Source: Chitinophaga polysaccharea (lineage in GTDB: Bacteria; Bacteroidota; Bacteroidia; Chitinophagales; Chitinophagaceae). From it: DNA of 64,000 bases. This document shows, one piece after another, positions 37,054-46,299 of this stretch (positions are counted from its first letter, which is position 1; each line of letters opens with the position of its first letter). Made by a program: the position numbers and the translations under genes. The notes under the pieces are model-generated. The model was given only the letters and a program-made list of their open reading frames with translations. It was not told the DNA's origin and made no database searches. The stretch is taken from positions 1,178,001 through 1,242,000 of the forward strand of contig NZ_CABFVU010000001.1 in assembly GCF_902150045.1 (NCBI RefSeq), written 5' to 3'.

Positions 37054-37085
37054 TTTGTTTTGTAAAGGTAATATAGTTACCTTTG
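37054..37085 (+). promoter_or_regulatory. rpsT promoter with an overlapping inverted repeat
   Basis: TTTG at 37054-37057 and TACCTTTG at 37078-37085, 20 bases apart, match the Bacteroidota promoter well; the ATG is 25 bases further on. AAAGGTAA (37064-37071) and TTACCTTT (37077-37084) form a perfect 8-base inverted repeat that covers the -7 box. Confidence 0.75.
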
Positions 37086-37110
37086 CCGTCCGAAACTTGA
37101 AATTTGAAAA

Positions 37111-37365
37111 ATGGCAAACCATAAAGCAACAAAAAAAGACGTACGTCAAAGCAGAAAGCGTAATGAGCGTAACCGTTACTATGGTAAAACTACCCGTAAC
37201 GCCATCCGTGATTTGAAAGCAGTTACCGATAAAGCAACAGCGGAGAAAGATCTGGCAGAGGTAGCTTCTATGCTTGATAAACTCGCTAAACGTAACGTTA
37301 TTCACAAGAATAAAGCTGCAAATCTGAAAAGCAAGCTGGCTAAGAGAGTATTAACTCTGGCTTAA
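37111..37365 (+). CDS. rpsT: Small ribosomal subunit protein bS20
   Basis: 84 residues, very basic, full length. [21 protein letters not shown] and the C-terminal [16 protein letters not shown] are characteristic. It binds 16S rRNA early in 30S assembly. Single gene with its own promoter and terminator. The inverted repeat over its promoter could allow control at transcription level. Confidence 0.97.
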   Translation: MANHKATKKDVRQSRKRNERNRYYGKTTRNAIRDLKAVTDKATAEKDLAEVASMLDKLAKRNVIHKNKAANLKSKLAKRVLTLA

Positions 37366-37387
37366 TTGCTTCAGTAACAATATTTAC

Positions 37388-37422
37388 AGCTCTTCCTCCA
37401 AAAGGAAGGGCTTTTTGTTTTT
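37388..37422 (+). terminator. Rho-independent terminator after rpsT
   Basis: AGCTCTTCCT and AGGAAGGGCT pair with one G-T wobble and are followed by TTTTTGTTTTT. Confidence 0.85.
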
Positions 37423-37439
37423 CCGTTATATCAAGCAAG

Positions 37440-39167
37440 ATGATGAAAAAGATACTTCTGCTTTTTGCCGCCCTGTTTCCCCTGCTCTCCTACACGCAGG
37501 ACCTCACAACAAGATATGAAAAGACCAATGGCCGCGAAACGGCTACATATACTGAAGTTATACAATATTACCAGCAGCTCGCCAAACGTTTTCCACAAAT
37601 AAATATACAGGCTATCGAGGCTACAGATGCCGGTTTTCCCCTGCACCTGGTTACTTATTCCCCCGGGCGAAATTTCGACTTTAAAAGCCTTCACCGGCAA
37701 AATAAACGGGTTATTCTCATCAATAACGGCATTCATCCCGGTGAGCCCGATGGCATAGACGCCAGTATGATGCTCCTGCGCGACCTGGCACAGGGCAAAA
37801 TCCATCTCCCTGAAAACATTATTCTTGCTGTTATCCCGGTATACAATATCGGCGGAATGCTGAACCGTTCTCCCTGGTACCGGGTAGATCAGAACGGTCC
37901 CGATGCCTTTGGTTCCCGTGGCAATGCCCAAAACCTGGATCTTAACCGGGATTTTATAAAAGCCGATTCAAAGAACGCCCTTGCCTTCCAGCAGATCTAT
38001 CACCTCACTGATCCGGATGTGTTTATAGATAACCATGTTAGCAACGGGGCCGATTATCAGCATATCATGACCCTGCTCACCACCCAACATAATAAGCTAG
38101 GGGGAGCAATGGGCGAATTCATGAACAAAACATTTGAACCCGGCTTATATGCCCTCATGAAAAAGAAAGGATACGACCTGGTGCCCTATGTAAATCACTT
38201 CGGGGAAACACCCGATAGCGGCTGGGTAGAATTTGCCGACTTACCCCGTTATTCCAGCGGTTATACCACCCTTTTCCACACGTTCGGTTTTGTGCCGGAA
38301 ACACATATGCTGAAACCCTATCCGTTGCGCGTAAAAGCTACCTACGCCCTGATGGAATGCTTCATTGAATTTACCTCCACACACAGCGAAACAATTAAAC
38401 AATTGCGCGAACACGCAAAACAAGCCGCACTTACACAAAAAACCTTCCCGCTGGCCTGGCAGTTTGATATGAATAAATACAGCCTGATCACTTTCCGTGG
38501 CTTCGCGTCGGGGCACAAGCCCAGCGCTATTTCCGGGCTGCCCAGGTTATATTATGACCGCACCAAGCCCTATACCCGGCAGGTGAAATTCTATAACTAT
38601 GCCACAGAAGAAAATTTTGTGGAAAAACCCGAAGCATATATCATCCCACAAGGCTGGTGGACGGTGATCAACCTCCTGAAAAATAACCAGGTAAAAATGC
38701 AGCCGTTACAACATGATACCACCATACTCGTGGAAGTATATCATATTGCCGACTTCCAGAGCTATACAAAACCATTTGAAAAACATTACCTGCATACCAA
38801 TATCAAAGTAAGCAGCAGCAAAGATTCCATCAGGTTCCGAAAAGGCGATTATTATATCCCGATGAACCAGAGCGCTAACCGTTACCTGATAGAAACACTG
38901 GAACCCACTGGCGGCGATTCATTTTTTGCATGGAACTTTTTTGATGCTATACTCGGACAAAAGGAAGGATATTCTCCTTATGTTTTTGAAGATACCGGCG
39001 CTGAATATCTAAAACAACATCCGGAACTGCAGGAATTATTAAATAAGAAGAAAGCGGCTGATACTGCGTTTGCCAACAGTGCCAGTGCGCAGTTAAATTT
39101 TGTGTTTAAAAATTCACCCTACGCAGAGCCGGAATATATGCGCTACCCGGTATACAGGGTACGATAA
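37440..39167 (+). CDS. Secreted M14-family zinc carboxypeptidase
   Basis: 575 residues. Signal peptide (MKKILLLFAALFPLLSYTQ) followed by an M14 metallopeptidase domain with zinc ligands His99 and Glu102 in GIHPGEPDG, substrate-binding NLDLNRDF, a third-ligand region DNHVSNGADYQH and the candidate catalytic Glu in FVPETHML. A C-terminal region of about 200 residues (from about 370) is probably a beta-sandwich accessory domain. M14 enzymes remove C-terminal residues from peptides or cut cell-wall peptides. The substrate is unknown. Stands alone between two terminators. Confidence 0.88.
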   Translation: MMKKILLLFAALFPLLSYTQDLTTRYEKTNGRETATYTEVIQYYQQLAKRFPQINIQAIEATDAGFPLHLVTYSPGRNFDFKSLHRQNKRVILINNGIHPGEPDGIDASMMLLRDLAQGKIHLPENIILAVIPVYNIGGMLNRSPWYRVDQNGPDAFGSRGNAQNLDLNRDFIKADSKNALAFQQIYHLTDPDVFIDNHVSNGADYQHIMTLLTTQHNKLGGAMGEFMNKTFEPGLYALMKKKGYDLVPYVNHFGETPDSGWVEFADLPRYSSGYTTLFHTFGFVPETHMLKPYPLRVKATYALMECFIEFTSTHSETIKQLREHAKQAALTQKTFPLAWQFDMNKYSLITFRGFASGHKPSAISGLPRLYYDRTKPYTRQVKFYNYATEENFVEKPEAYIIPQGWWTVINLLKNNQVKMQPLQHDTTILVEVYHIADFQSYTKPFEKHYLHTNIKVSSSKDSIRFRKGDYYIPMNQSANRYLIETLEPTGGDSFFAWNFFDAILGQKEGYSPYVFEDTGAEYLKQHPELQELLNKKKAADTAFANSASAQLNFVFKNSPYAEPEYMRYPVYRVR

Positions 39168-39184
39168 AATATTCTCACCAATTG

Positions 39185-39224
39185 AAGCGGAGATATAAGC
39201 AGGGCTTATGTCTCCGCTTTTTTT
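39185..39224 (+). terminator. Rho-independent terminator after the M14 peptidase gene
   Basis: 16-base arms (AAGCGGAGATATAAGC and its complement with one wobble) followed by a run of T, 17 bases after the stop codon. Confidence 0.88.
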
Positions 39225-39400
39225 GTGCATGCTGTTCATGAGAATGAACGGATCATTTCACCCCTGAATAAAATGAACGGGATTTTAATAAAGTATCCTT
39301 TAAATTCATGCCCGTTTAAATGTTTGTTGACTACGATGATTCCTCTGTTATAAACCATATCAGGCTATTCATATCATACACTTTATAAAAAAACCAAGAC

Positions 39401-40415
39401 ATGTCTTACAAGGAATTTGTACAGGATTTAAAACAAAACATTGTCCGCAGCAGGTACATTGCTGCCAGGCTGGCCAACCAGGAACAGTTAAAGCTGTATT
39501 TTAAAATAGGTCAGATGCTTTCTGAGAAGATAAATGCTGAGAACTGGGGAGCAAAAGTGATAGAGCAAATAGCACTTGATCTTGAACAGCAACTACCTGG
39601 CCTTAAAGGATTTTCCGCAAGCAGTCTAAAAAGAATGCGCCAGTTTTTTGATGTATATGGCAGGTTTGAAATTGGCCCATCAGTGATGGGCCAACTTCAA
39701 ACCTGCTTTTACAGTATAAGTTTTACACATCATAACCGCATTCTTGAAAAGTGCACTGGTGAAAGTGAGCGTTTGTTCTATATCATTCAATCGGCAGAAC
39801 AATTCTGGTCCGTCCGGGAATTAGAACGTCAGATCAACGCCAATCTTTTCAAACACCAGGGCAACATGCCCCATAACTTTAATAAAACCCCGCCGGAAAA
39901 TATCAAATCTAAAGCACTGGAAGTATTTAAAGATGAATATCTCATCGACTTTGTCAATATCAATGAAGAAGATGATGAAGGTATCCTTGAAAACGAAATA
40001 GTAAACAATATCAGGAAGTTTATTATGAGTATGGGAAGGATATCCTTTTATCGGCAACCAGTATAAACTGGAAGTAAATAACCAGGATTTCTTTGTAGAT
40101 CTCCTTTTTTATAACCGGCACCTGCAGTGCCTTGTGGCCATTGAGCTTAAACGTAAAAAATTTAAACCGGAATATGCCGGCCAGCTGAATTTTTATCTGA
40201 ACGTACTGGATGATAAAGTAAAGCTGCCTCATGAAAACCCAAGTATCGGGATTGTGCTCTGCAAACAGAAAGACAATATGGTAGTGGATTATGCCATCAA
40301 ATCCATTGATAAAGCCATGAGCGTAGGCACTTATACTCATTACCAGGCGCACACTGTGCCTGAAAATATGAAAGAGTTTTTGCCTGACGCAGAAGCATTA
40401 GGCAAGATGTTATAA
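39401..40415 (+). pseudogene. DUF1016 (YhcG-type PDDEXK nuclease) gene split by a one-base frameshift
   Basis: Two adjacent frames together make one DUF1016 protein. The first (39401-40066) carries the N-terminal helical domain (YFKIGQMLSEKI, SSLKRMRQFFDVYG, QSAEQFWSVRELERQINANLF). The second frame continues as IGNQYKLEVNNQDFFVDLLF and VAIELKRKKFKPEYAGQLNF, which holds the nuclease D...ExK residues. The break is at the T run 40046-40049: one T fewer would join the frames as MGRISFIGNQYKLEV. Total length fits the usual 330-350 residues. DUF1016 proteins are often found beside restriction-modification genes, but none are here. It may be a decayed gene, a programmed slip or a sequencing error. 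Confidence 0.85.
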
Positions 40416-40568
40416 TTTCCGGACTGCATCACCAGGACAAAGATCTGCATAAACTTCCAGGTTAATACAGCAATCAACGGAAAGCCTGGTAACACCTGCC
40501 GATTTCATCAGAAAAGTATATTCGTTGAATTCATGGATCTCCGGGAAGCAATAGAAAAGAAAGGCAGG

Positions 40569-41612
40569 CTAAACTTTCTCCAGCTTCAGCATAACATGCT
40601 GTTCGCCATAAAAGTGATTATAGAAAAGGATGGAATGAACAGGCGTAGGCAAATGCCCTATACCGGGAAACCATGCTGCGGGTATTTGCTGCGCTTTAAG
40701 GATCCGCGCGGCCAACCATAACCCAAATGCGCCCGCCGTATCATATTCACCGCAAAGATGCTTGAATGGCAGCTGTGGTATGCCAGGGAAACATTGATCC
40801 AGCTCCTGGTAATAGTGCTCAAAATTGCTATCCCCATTGCGGCCGGTAATAATAAGATCGGGAGCTTCGGTGAAGGCTCTCAGGGCAATCGTTAATTTAT
40901 TGCCGGTTGGCTTATACAGCATCCTGAAATCTGAAATAGCAGCATAGCTTTGTGGGGTAGGCGTGCCCGTTAGTGTGAAGAATGTTGCGCCTTCCCCGGC
41001 AATGCTGCCCGGTGAAAGATGACGGTATAGCTCCCTGCTATCTGTGGGCTGATCTTTCCAGAATCCGATCCGGCTTTTAATGTAAAAATGCTCCTTTGTA
41101 ATTTCTTCAAAAGCGCCGGTAAGCGTATGCGTGGCGCCTTCCTGCAACAACATCATGCTGTCCAGTAAAGCATTTTCAAAGGAAAAACCACGGTGTACAA
41201 AAGTATTATTATAAGCCGTACATTTTTGCTGTAAGGCAATTAAACCATTTACAGAATTGTAGGTGGATTGAATAAAAGGAGTAGGATTCAGCGCGGTTTC
41301 CTTGTACTCAACGATTTCTTTGATAAATTTTTCAGTATCCTGCAAACTGCCCTTACCGGTACCGGTAACAATAGGGCCTGGTGTGGTAATGCCGCTCTCC
41401 TGGCTGCATTTAAGCGCAGCCGTTAATCCCATTTTAAGCACCCTTGTCATACGACGCAGGCTGTTACCCGGAATAAACGGTTTATAATCAGGCTCTGCAC
41501 AGGCAAGCAGATTACTGTCTGTATGTACCAGCTGCGCCGAAAAAATATCCCCTTCAAAAGTTGGCTGCGGGGAGATGGCCGCCATTGCTTGTATGTAACA
41601 CTTACCCTTCAT
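40569..41612 (-). CDS. Beta-ketoacyl synthase chain-length-factor-like protein
   Basis: 347 residues with a thiolase/ketosynthase fold but no active-site residues: where an active KS has TACSSS, this has STYNSVNG without cysteine, and the second conserved His (TGHT in KS) is replaced in CGEYDTAGA. Such partners set chain length in type II polyketide and aryl-polyene/flexirubin systems. Its start overlaps the end of the active KS gene by 11 bases, the usual KS/CLF coupling. Last gene of the nine-gene cluster. Confidence 0.8.
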   Translation of the reverse strand: MKGKCYIQAMAAISPQPTFEGDIFSAQLVHTDSNLLACAEPDYKPFIPGNSLRRMTRVLKMGLTAALKCSQESGITTPGPIVTGTGKGSLQDTEKFIKEIVEYKETALNPTPFIQSTYNSVNGLIALQQKCTAYNNTFVHRGFSFENALLDSMMLLQEGATHTLTGAFEEITKEHFYIKSRIGFWKDQPTDSRELYRHLSPGSIAGEGATFFTLTGTPTPQSYAAISDFRMLYKPTGNKLTIALRAFTEAPDLIITGRNGDSNFEHYYQELDQCFPGIPQLPFKHLCGEYDTAGAFGLWLAARILKAQQIPAAWFPGIGHLPTPVHSILFYNHFYGEQHVMLKLEKV

Positions 41613-42816
41613 ATTTGCTGATCACCAGGGAAGCGTTGTTGCCCCCAAAGCCGAATGAATTTGAAATAACATGATTTACCGGGTACCCTTCCATCAGGGT
41701 GGTAACCGGGCTGATGGTCAATTCCTCCATTCTTTCCGAGAAATTGAGATTGGGAAAAATTAACCCATGTTGAATAGCCAGTATAGAGTAAATGGCTTCT
41801 ATGGCACCTGCCGCTGCCAGTGTATGACCGGTAAACGGTTTAGTGGAACTGAAAAGGGGCACTTTATCGCCGAATAAACGCTCCAGTGCTTTTCCTTCGG
41901 AAACATCATTATTGAGGGTAGCTGTACCATGCACATTGATGTAGGATACCTCCTCCAGTGAATGCCCGCTCATTTCAAGCGCCGTTTTCATGGCTTCATA
42001 GGCGCCGTCTCCATCCGGCGAGGGAGACGTTGGATGGAAAGCTTCATTGGTATTGCAGTACCCGCTCAGCTCTGCCAGGATACGACTGTTATTGGCCCTG
42101 GCGAAAGTTTCGCTTTCCAGCACCAGGTATGCCGCACCTTCCCCCAGGTTCAAACCGGTTCGTTGCTGGTCGAATGGCCGGCAAAACTGCTTATCCACAT
42201 TCTTGAGTGAGTTGAATCCATTCAATGTAAAACGGGTGAGCGCTTCTGTACCGCCGCATACCATCCGTGGCAGCATGCCCTGCTTAATCATTCGCGCGCC
42301 AAACATCAGCGCGTTGGCAGAAGAGGAACAGGCAGTGCTGATGGTGGCAATATGTTCACTGAACCCTACGGTATCGGCTATACGCTGTGTGCAGTCCGCA
42401 CAATCCAGTGTATCTATGTATTGTAAAAAGGATCCTGTCTTTCCGGGATCAATGATATCAAAATATAACTTCTCGGTATCGCACATGCCGCCTACTGTGC
42501 TGGCATTGATAAAGCCCGTGGGGGCAGATTGTATGTCGGTAATACCTGCATCCTGCAATGCTTCCCGCATAGCAGCCAGCCCAAGTAAGGTGGTACGGGT
42601 ATAGCCCTCCTTTGCCGGCATGCCGGCAAGTGCAAACAGGGAATCACTGGCATGTTTCACTTCTGCAACCGGCAATACATTCTTGTAAACGGTATCAATA
42701 TAGCTGCTATATCCCAGCCCGCTGTGCTGTAACCGCAGGTTGCGCAGGTTTCCGGCTACATTATCACCAATAGCGGTGATCATTCCTATCCCTGTTATAA
42801 ACACTCTTTCCGCCAT
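41602..42816 (-). CDS. FabF-like beta-ketoacyl-ACP synthase (active KS)
   Basis: 404 residues. The full catalytic set is visible: the nucleophile Cys in ISTACSSSANALMFG, His in NVHGTATLNND and His in KPFTGHTLAAAGA. It extends an acyl chain on the carrier protein with malonyl units. It is coupled to the chain-length-factor-like gene (11-base overlap) and follows the acyl carrier gene by 13 bases, so KS, CLF and ACP form a dedicated type II set rather than the primary fatty-acid enzymes. Confidence 0.9.
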   Translation of the reverse strand: MAERVFITGIGMITAIGDNVAGNLRNLRLQHSGLGYSSYIDTVYKNVLPVAEVKHASDSLFALAGMPAKEGYTRTTLLGLAAMREALQDAGITDIQSAPTGFINASTVGGMCDTEKLYFDIIDPGKTGSFLQYIDTLDCADCTQRIADTVGFSEHIATISTACSSSANALMFGARMIKQGMLPRMVCGGTEALTRFTLNGFNSLKNVDKQFCRPFDQQRTGLNLGEGAAYLVLESETFARANNSRILAELSGYCNTNEAFHPTSPSPDGDGAYEAMKTALEMSGHSLEEVSYINVHGTATLNNDVSEGKALERLFGDKVPLFSSTKPFTGHTLAAAGAIEAIYSILAIQHGLIFPNLNFSERMEELTISPVTTLMEGYPVNHVISNSFGFGGNNASLVISKYEG

Positions 42817-42829
42817 GTAGCCTGCTTAC

Positions 42830-43087
42830 TTATGCCGGTTGTTTCGATTGGATAAACTCTGCCATAGATTGAACTGACTGCAAAATCTTACGGCCTTCGC
42901 GGGGATCTTCTACTTTGATGTGATACTGTCTTTCCAGTAATACCATCAATTCAAGTGAATCGATACTATCGAGTCCCAGGCCTTCTCCAAATAACGGTGC
43001 ATTGTCATCAATATCTTCCGGTTTGGTGTCCTGAAGGTTGAGCGCCTCAATGATTTGTTCTTTCAGTTTCTTTTTTAATTCTTCCAT
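42830..43087 (-). CDS. Acyl carrier protein of the resorcinol-type cluster
   Basis: 85 residues, acidic helical bundle. The phosphopantetheine site is Ser41 in GLGLDSIDSLEL. It carries growing acyl chains for the KS/CLF pair. The Asp-Ser-Ile-Asp-Ser variant differs from the DSLD-type motif common in primary fatty-acid ACPs, which fits a specialised role. Confidence 0.92.
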   Translation of the reverse strand: MEELKKKLKEQIIEALNLQDTKPEDIDDNAPLFGEGLGLDSIDSLELMVLLERQYHIKVEDPREGRKILQSVQSMAEFIQSKQPA

Positions 43088-43105
43088 AATGTTGTAGGTT
43101 TATCA

Positions 43106-43123
43106 CCTGTTGTTCACAACAGG
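43106..43123. repeat. Inverted repeat upstream of the acyl carrier gene
   Basis: CCTGTTGT and ACAACAGG, 8-base arms around TC, lie 19 bases before the ACP start, in the 92-base gap after the ABC permease gene. It may be an operator or an intercistronic hairpin. Confidence 0.45.
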
Positions 43124-43179
43124 CGAATGCCCTTGTGGGGAGTAAAAATACAGCTTTACTATTGTTTTGAAAACATTTA

Positions 43180-44472
43180 TCAGTTCATTCTTCTTTTTTC
43201 CACCCATCCGGCTATGGCCAGCATGGCTAGTCCGGTAAGTATTAATCTCAGCACATTCTTCCACACAAATGCCATATCTCCGTTACGCAAATAAATATCG
43301 TTGATGGCATCAAGCCCCCAGCTTAAAGGCGACAAATGCCCCAGCAGCTGCATCCTGGCGGGCATTACCTCCAGCGGTATCCATATACCGCCAACGGCCG
43401 ACAAGATCACGATAGAGATAGCTCCGAAATTAAGCGCCTGGTTAGGCGTTTTAAATACCGTGCCAATCAGGATACCATAAGCCGTTGCTGCCAACCCAAT
43501 TGCGCCTGCTACCAGTAATGTTGCCCCCGGATGATGGCCCATTACCAGCTGCGGCAGATCGAGCAGCGGCAGCACATAAATACCCACCAGCATCATCAGG
43601 TAAAACTGCAGGACACAAACTCCTACAAAAAACAGCATCTTACCGGCAAGGATGGCGAGGTAAGATCCCGGTATCAGTTTCATCCGCAACAGGCTGCCAT
43701 CTTCCCTTTCCCGGATCATGTTCCCTGCAATAGGTATCACAATGAAAAACATGGCAAAAATACTCCAGGCAGGTACGTTGTGCTGAACAGAATTGGATAT
43801 TACATCCAATTGTTTCCCCGAACCGGTGCTTTGTTCCTTCAGTCCTACCGCCTGTAAACGGATGGCTAAAGTGTCTGCAGTGCCGGCGCTACTGTCTTTG
43901 CTCCGCAATTGTTGTTTAATGCGGCTCAGCAGCAGATCGGTTTCCACTTGTGTAAGGAAGTTATCTACCGATTGGTGGATAGCGCCTTTAAATGCTTTCT
44001 TTGCAGCCGGATCAAAATAGATCGTCACGTTTAGTGAATCGGGCGTTTGCTTTACCGGTAATGATACCGACATTCCCATCCTGTGGGTGATGTCATTTAC
44101 AATACGGTTGGCATTGCTCACAATAGCTGCTGTAGCACCTGCAGGTATAATAATGCTGATCTTGTATTTACCTTCGTTCACCAGTTGCTTGGCCTGTCCG
44201 GCAGTTACCGGCCGGCCATCAAGGGAATCGATAATATTGAATTGTCCGCCTGAAGCCAGCCCTTCTTTCACAGAGCGGCCCAAACGGCCATGATCATTAT
44301 CTACCGTTAAAATATCGAACCTGATATCCTGGTAATCTTTAAATGGGGCATCCTGGATCAGCGCCATTACAGTAATTAATACCACGGGCATTATAAACAG
44401 GAGGATGATCCCTGTTTTATCGCGTAACAGTAATTGCCACTCTTTCCTGATTGTTGCCAGTAGTCTTAACAT
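43180..44472 (-). CDS. ABC-2 type exporter permease
   Basis: 430 residues. One N-terminal membrane helix (IILLFIMPVVLITVMALI), a large extracytoplasmic domain (about 40-230), then five C-terminal helices including IFAMFFIVIPIAGNMIRERE and the ABC-2 signature region ISIVILSAVGGIWIPLEVMPARMQ. This is the YhhJ/YhgE-like layout used to export lipids, polymers or drugs. It pairs with the ATPase gene 33 bases upstream, and its place in the middle of the biosynthetic genes suggests it exports or inserts the product. Confidence 0.88.
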   Translation of the reverse strand: MLRLLATIRKEWQLLLRDKTGIILLFIMPVVLITVMALIQDAPFKDYQDIRFDILTVDNDHGRLGRSVKEGLASGGQFNIIDSLDGRPVTAGQAKQLVNEGKYKISIIIPAGATAAIVSNANRIVNDITHRMGMSVSLPVKQTPDSLNVTIYFDPAAKKAFKGAIHQSVDNFLTQVETDLLLSRIKQQLRSKDSSAGTADTLAIRLQAVGLKEQSTGSGKQLDVISNSVQHNVPAWSIFAMFFIVIPIAGNMIREREDGSLLRMKLIPGSYLAILAGKMLFFVGVCVLQFYLMMLVGIYVLPLLDLPQLVMGHHPGATLLVAGAIGLAATAYGILIGTVFKTPNQALNFGAISIVILSAVGGIWIPLEVMPARMQLLGHLSPLSWGLDAINDIYLRNGDMAFVWKNVLRLILTGLAMLAIAGWVEKRRMN

Positions 44473-44505
44473 CGCTTTTTAGCCCTTCGCTTTAGCATTT
44501 AAAAA

Positions 44506-45252
44506 TTAGTCCCGGAGCGCATTTCCGGTAAAATGCAGGAATACGTCTTCCAGGTTATTACAGCCGGGATGCTGATGTATCAGGGTTAACGGGTTACCCT
44601 GCACTATCATTCTACCTGCATCCATGATCACTACTTCTTCGCATAACGACTGTGCCTCTTCCAGCAAATGGGAAGTATACAGGATGCTGGCTCCCTGTCT
44701 GTTGTAATCACGCAGGAATTGTAATATCATACTACGCGACTGAACATCCACTCCTGCAGTAGGCTCATCCAGCACCAGTAATTTGGGGTTGTGCAGGATA
44801 GCGGCAATAATGTTGGCCCTCCGCTTCATTCCACCGGAATATTTATGTATTTCCTTGTGCGCACTTTTCTCCAGGCCAAACAGTTCCAGGTAATGCATAA
44901 TTTTTTGTTGCAGCGGTTTCCCTTTAAAACCGTACAGGTTGCCGAAATAAGTAAGATTTTCAACGGCAGAGAGTTGCGGATAAAGGGCTATCTGCTGCGG
45001 TACTATTCCGATAATATGTTTGATGGCTTCCCTGTGGGAAGCCTCCTGCTTTAAGTCCTGTATGATCACCTCCCCGCTGTCGCCCCGCACAATGCCGCAT
45101 AATATTGAAATAGTAGTAGTTTTGCCGGCACCGTTAGGGCCAAGCAAACCGGCAATCTTTCCCTTCCCGAACTGAAATGTAAGTCCTTTCAGTGTAGGCT
45201 CTGTACTCCCCTTGTAGGTTTTATATAATTCTTTTACAGATATGCCGGACAT
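44506..45252 (-). CDS. ABC exporter ATP-binding subunit
   Basis: 248 residues. Walker A GLLGPNGAGKTTTIS, Q-loop IVPQQIALYPQLS, signature YSGGMKRRANI, Walker B LLVLDEPTAGVD and the switch His in ILYTSHLLEEA are all intact. It powers the adjacent ABC-2 permease. Encoded 18 bases after the BtrH-like gene, within the cluster. Confidence 0.93.
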   Translation of the reverse strand: MSGISVKELYKTYKGSTEPTLKGLTFQFGKGKIAGLLGPNGAGKTTTISILCGIVRGDSGEVIIQDLKQEASHREAIKHIIGIVPQQIALYPQLSAVENLTYFGNLYGFKGKPLQQKIMHYLELFGLEKSAHKEIHKYSGGMKRRANIIAAILHNPKLLVLDEPTAGVDVQSRSMILQFLRDYNRQGASILYTSHLLEEAQSLCEEVVIMDAGRMIVQGNPLTLIHQHPGCNNLEDVFLHFTGNALRD

Positions 45253-45270
45253 GATTTTTTAAATATTTAA

Positions 45271-46275
45271 TTACCACTTCACCTGTGCCAGTTTGCGGAA
45301 AAAAGCATCTTCGGAGGCCGCGCATTCCAGTAACATCTGGCTCAGCTCTTTATAGGAAACATTATCTGCTGATCTGCTTTTACATACACGGCCGGCGGCA
45401 AATGCAAAATTACGCCATAAGTCCCCGGTTTGCGTCAGTTCTCCCGCCAGTTTGCTCAGTTCATCTTTCTTCAGTAACACCGCTGCTTCCTGTAAAAATG
45501 CAGCGTACAGGAAACGGAAGCCTGCACCGCCGGTACCGATCTCTTCCTGCATCCGGATAATATTTCCCAGGTACAGCGTCGCTTTCCGGTCGCCAGGATT
45601 TTCAGCATAGTTAGCTACTCTTTTGGCAAGAAAACGGATCCCTTTCACACCAAACATGGGGATAGGCACTTTCAGCATAAAGTGACATGCCTGTTCTATA
45701 CCCGCTTTGATCGGCTTTTCAAATGAGGCGGTAGGAGGTACATGTACAGGGTAGTACATTTTTCCTTTTGGCGCCGGGAATCCTTTGGCAAAGCGGGCCT
45801 GCGCCAGGCTTTCCGGGTCAATGGTGGTCACTGAATCCATTACCGGATCACTTACCAGGTATTGCCCATCCTTTTTGTCGTAAACAACCAGGTTATGTGC
45901 ATTAAAATGAAACCGGTAGGAAGCGGGGAAGTAAGGCAGGTAATATACGCTGGACTGCAGCCCTACAGGGATACCTGCCTCAATTACTTTATCCAGCGCC
46001 TGCATTCCTTTTTCCGGTGTGGAAAATTTCTGTGACTCCATCCGCACACCCAACCGCTTACACACCCGCTGGAAAATGGCCCCCGGCCATATCCGGTAGG
46101 TGGTGCCCGGCACTCCGTTTACCTTTAGGAATGGCAGGTGGCCGAAAAAAATACCTGCACCAATACCAAATGCCATTGGTTCACTGATCTGTAAACCATA
46201 ATGCCCCAGCAGGTTTGATATTACACCACTTTCACAATGCGCGGTCTGGTTGTGTTGGAAAAAAGAATTAGTCAT
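45271..46275 (-). CDS. BtrH-like acyltransferase (BtrH N-terminal domain, DUF4872-like C-terminus)
   Basis: 334 residues. The N-terminal domain (about 8-145) matches BtrH-N, a papain-like fold: Cys14 in AHCESGVISNLLGHYG, His in FNAHNLVVYDKKDG and an Asp in YLVSDPVMDSV. In butirosin biosynthesis BtrH moves an acyl chain from an acyl carrier protein onto an amine. The rest (about 150-330) is helical and DUF4872-like. With an ACP and KS set next door, it may move an acyl chain from ACP to an acceptor, or act as a protease-like partner of the exporter. Its substrate is not known. Confidence 0.75.
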   Translation of the reverse strand: MTNSFFQHNQTAHCESGVISNLLGHYGLQISEPMAFGIGAGIFFGHLPFLKVNGVPGTTYRIWPGAIFQRVCKRLGVRMESQKFSTPEKGMQALDKVIEAGIPVGLQSSVYYLPYFPASYRFHFNAHNLVVYDKKDGQYLVSDPVMDSVTTIDPESLAQARFAKGFPAPKGKMYYPVHVPPTASFEKPIKAGIEQACHFMLKVPIPMFGVKGIRFLAKRVANYAENPGDRKATLYLGNIIRMQEEIGTGGAGFRFLYAAFLQEAAVLLKKDELSKLAGELTQTGDLWRNFAFAAGRVCKSRSADNVSYKELSQMLLECAASEDAFFRKLAQVKW

Positions 46276-46299
46276 AATATTATTTGTAGCAGCATTACG

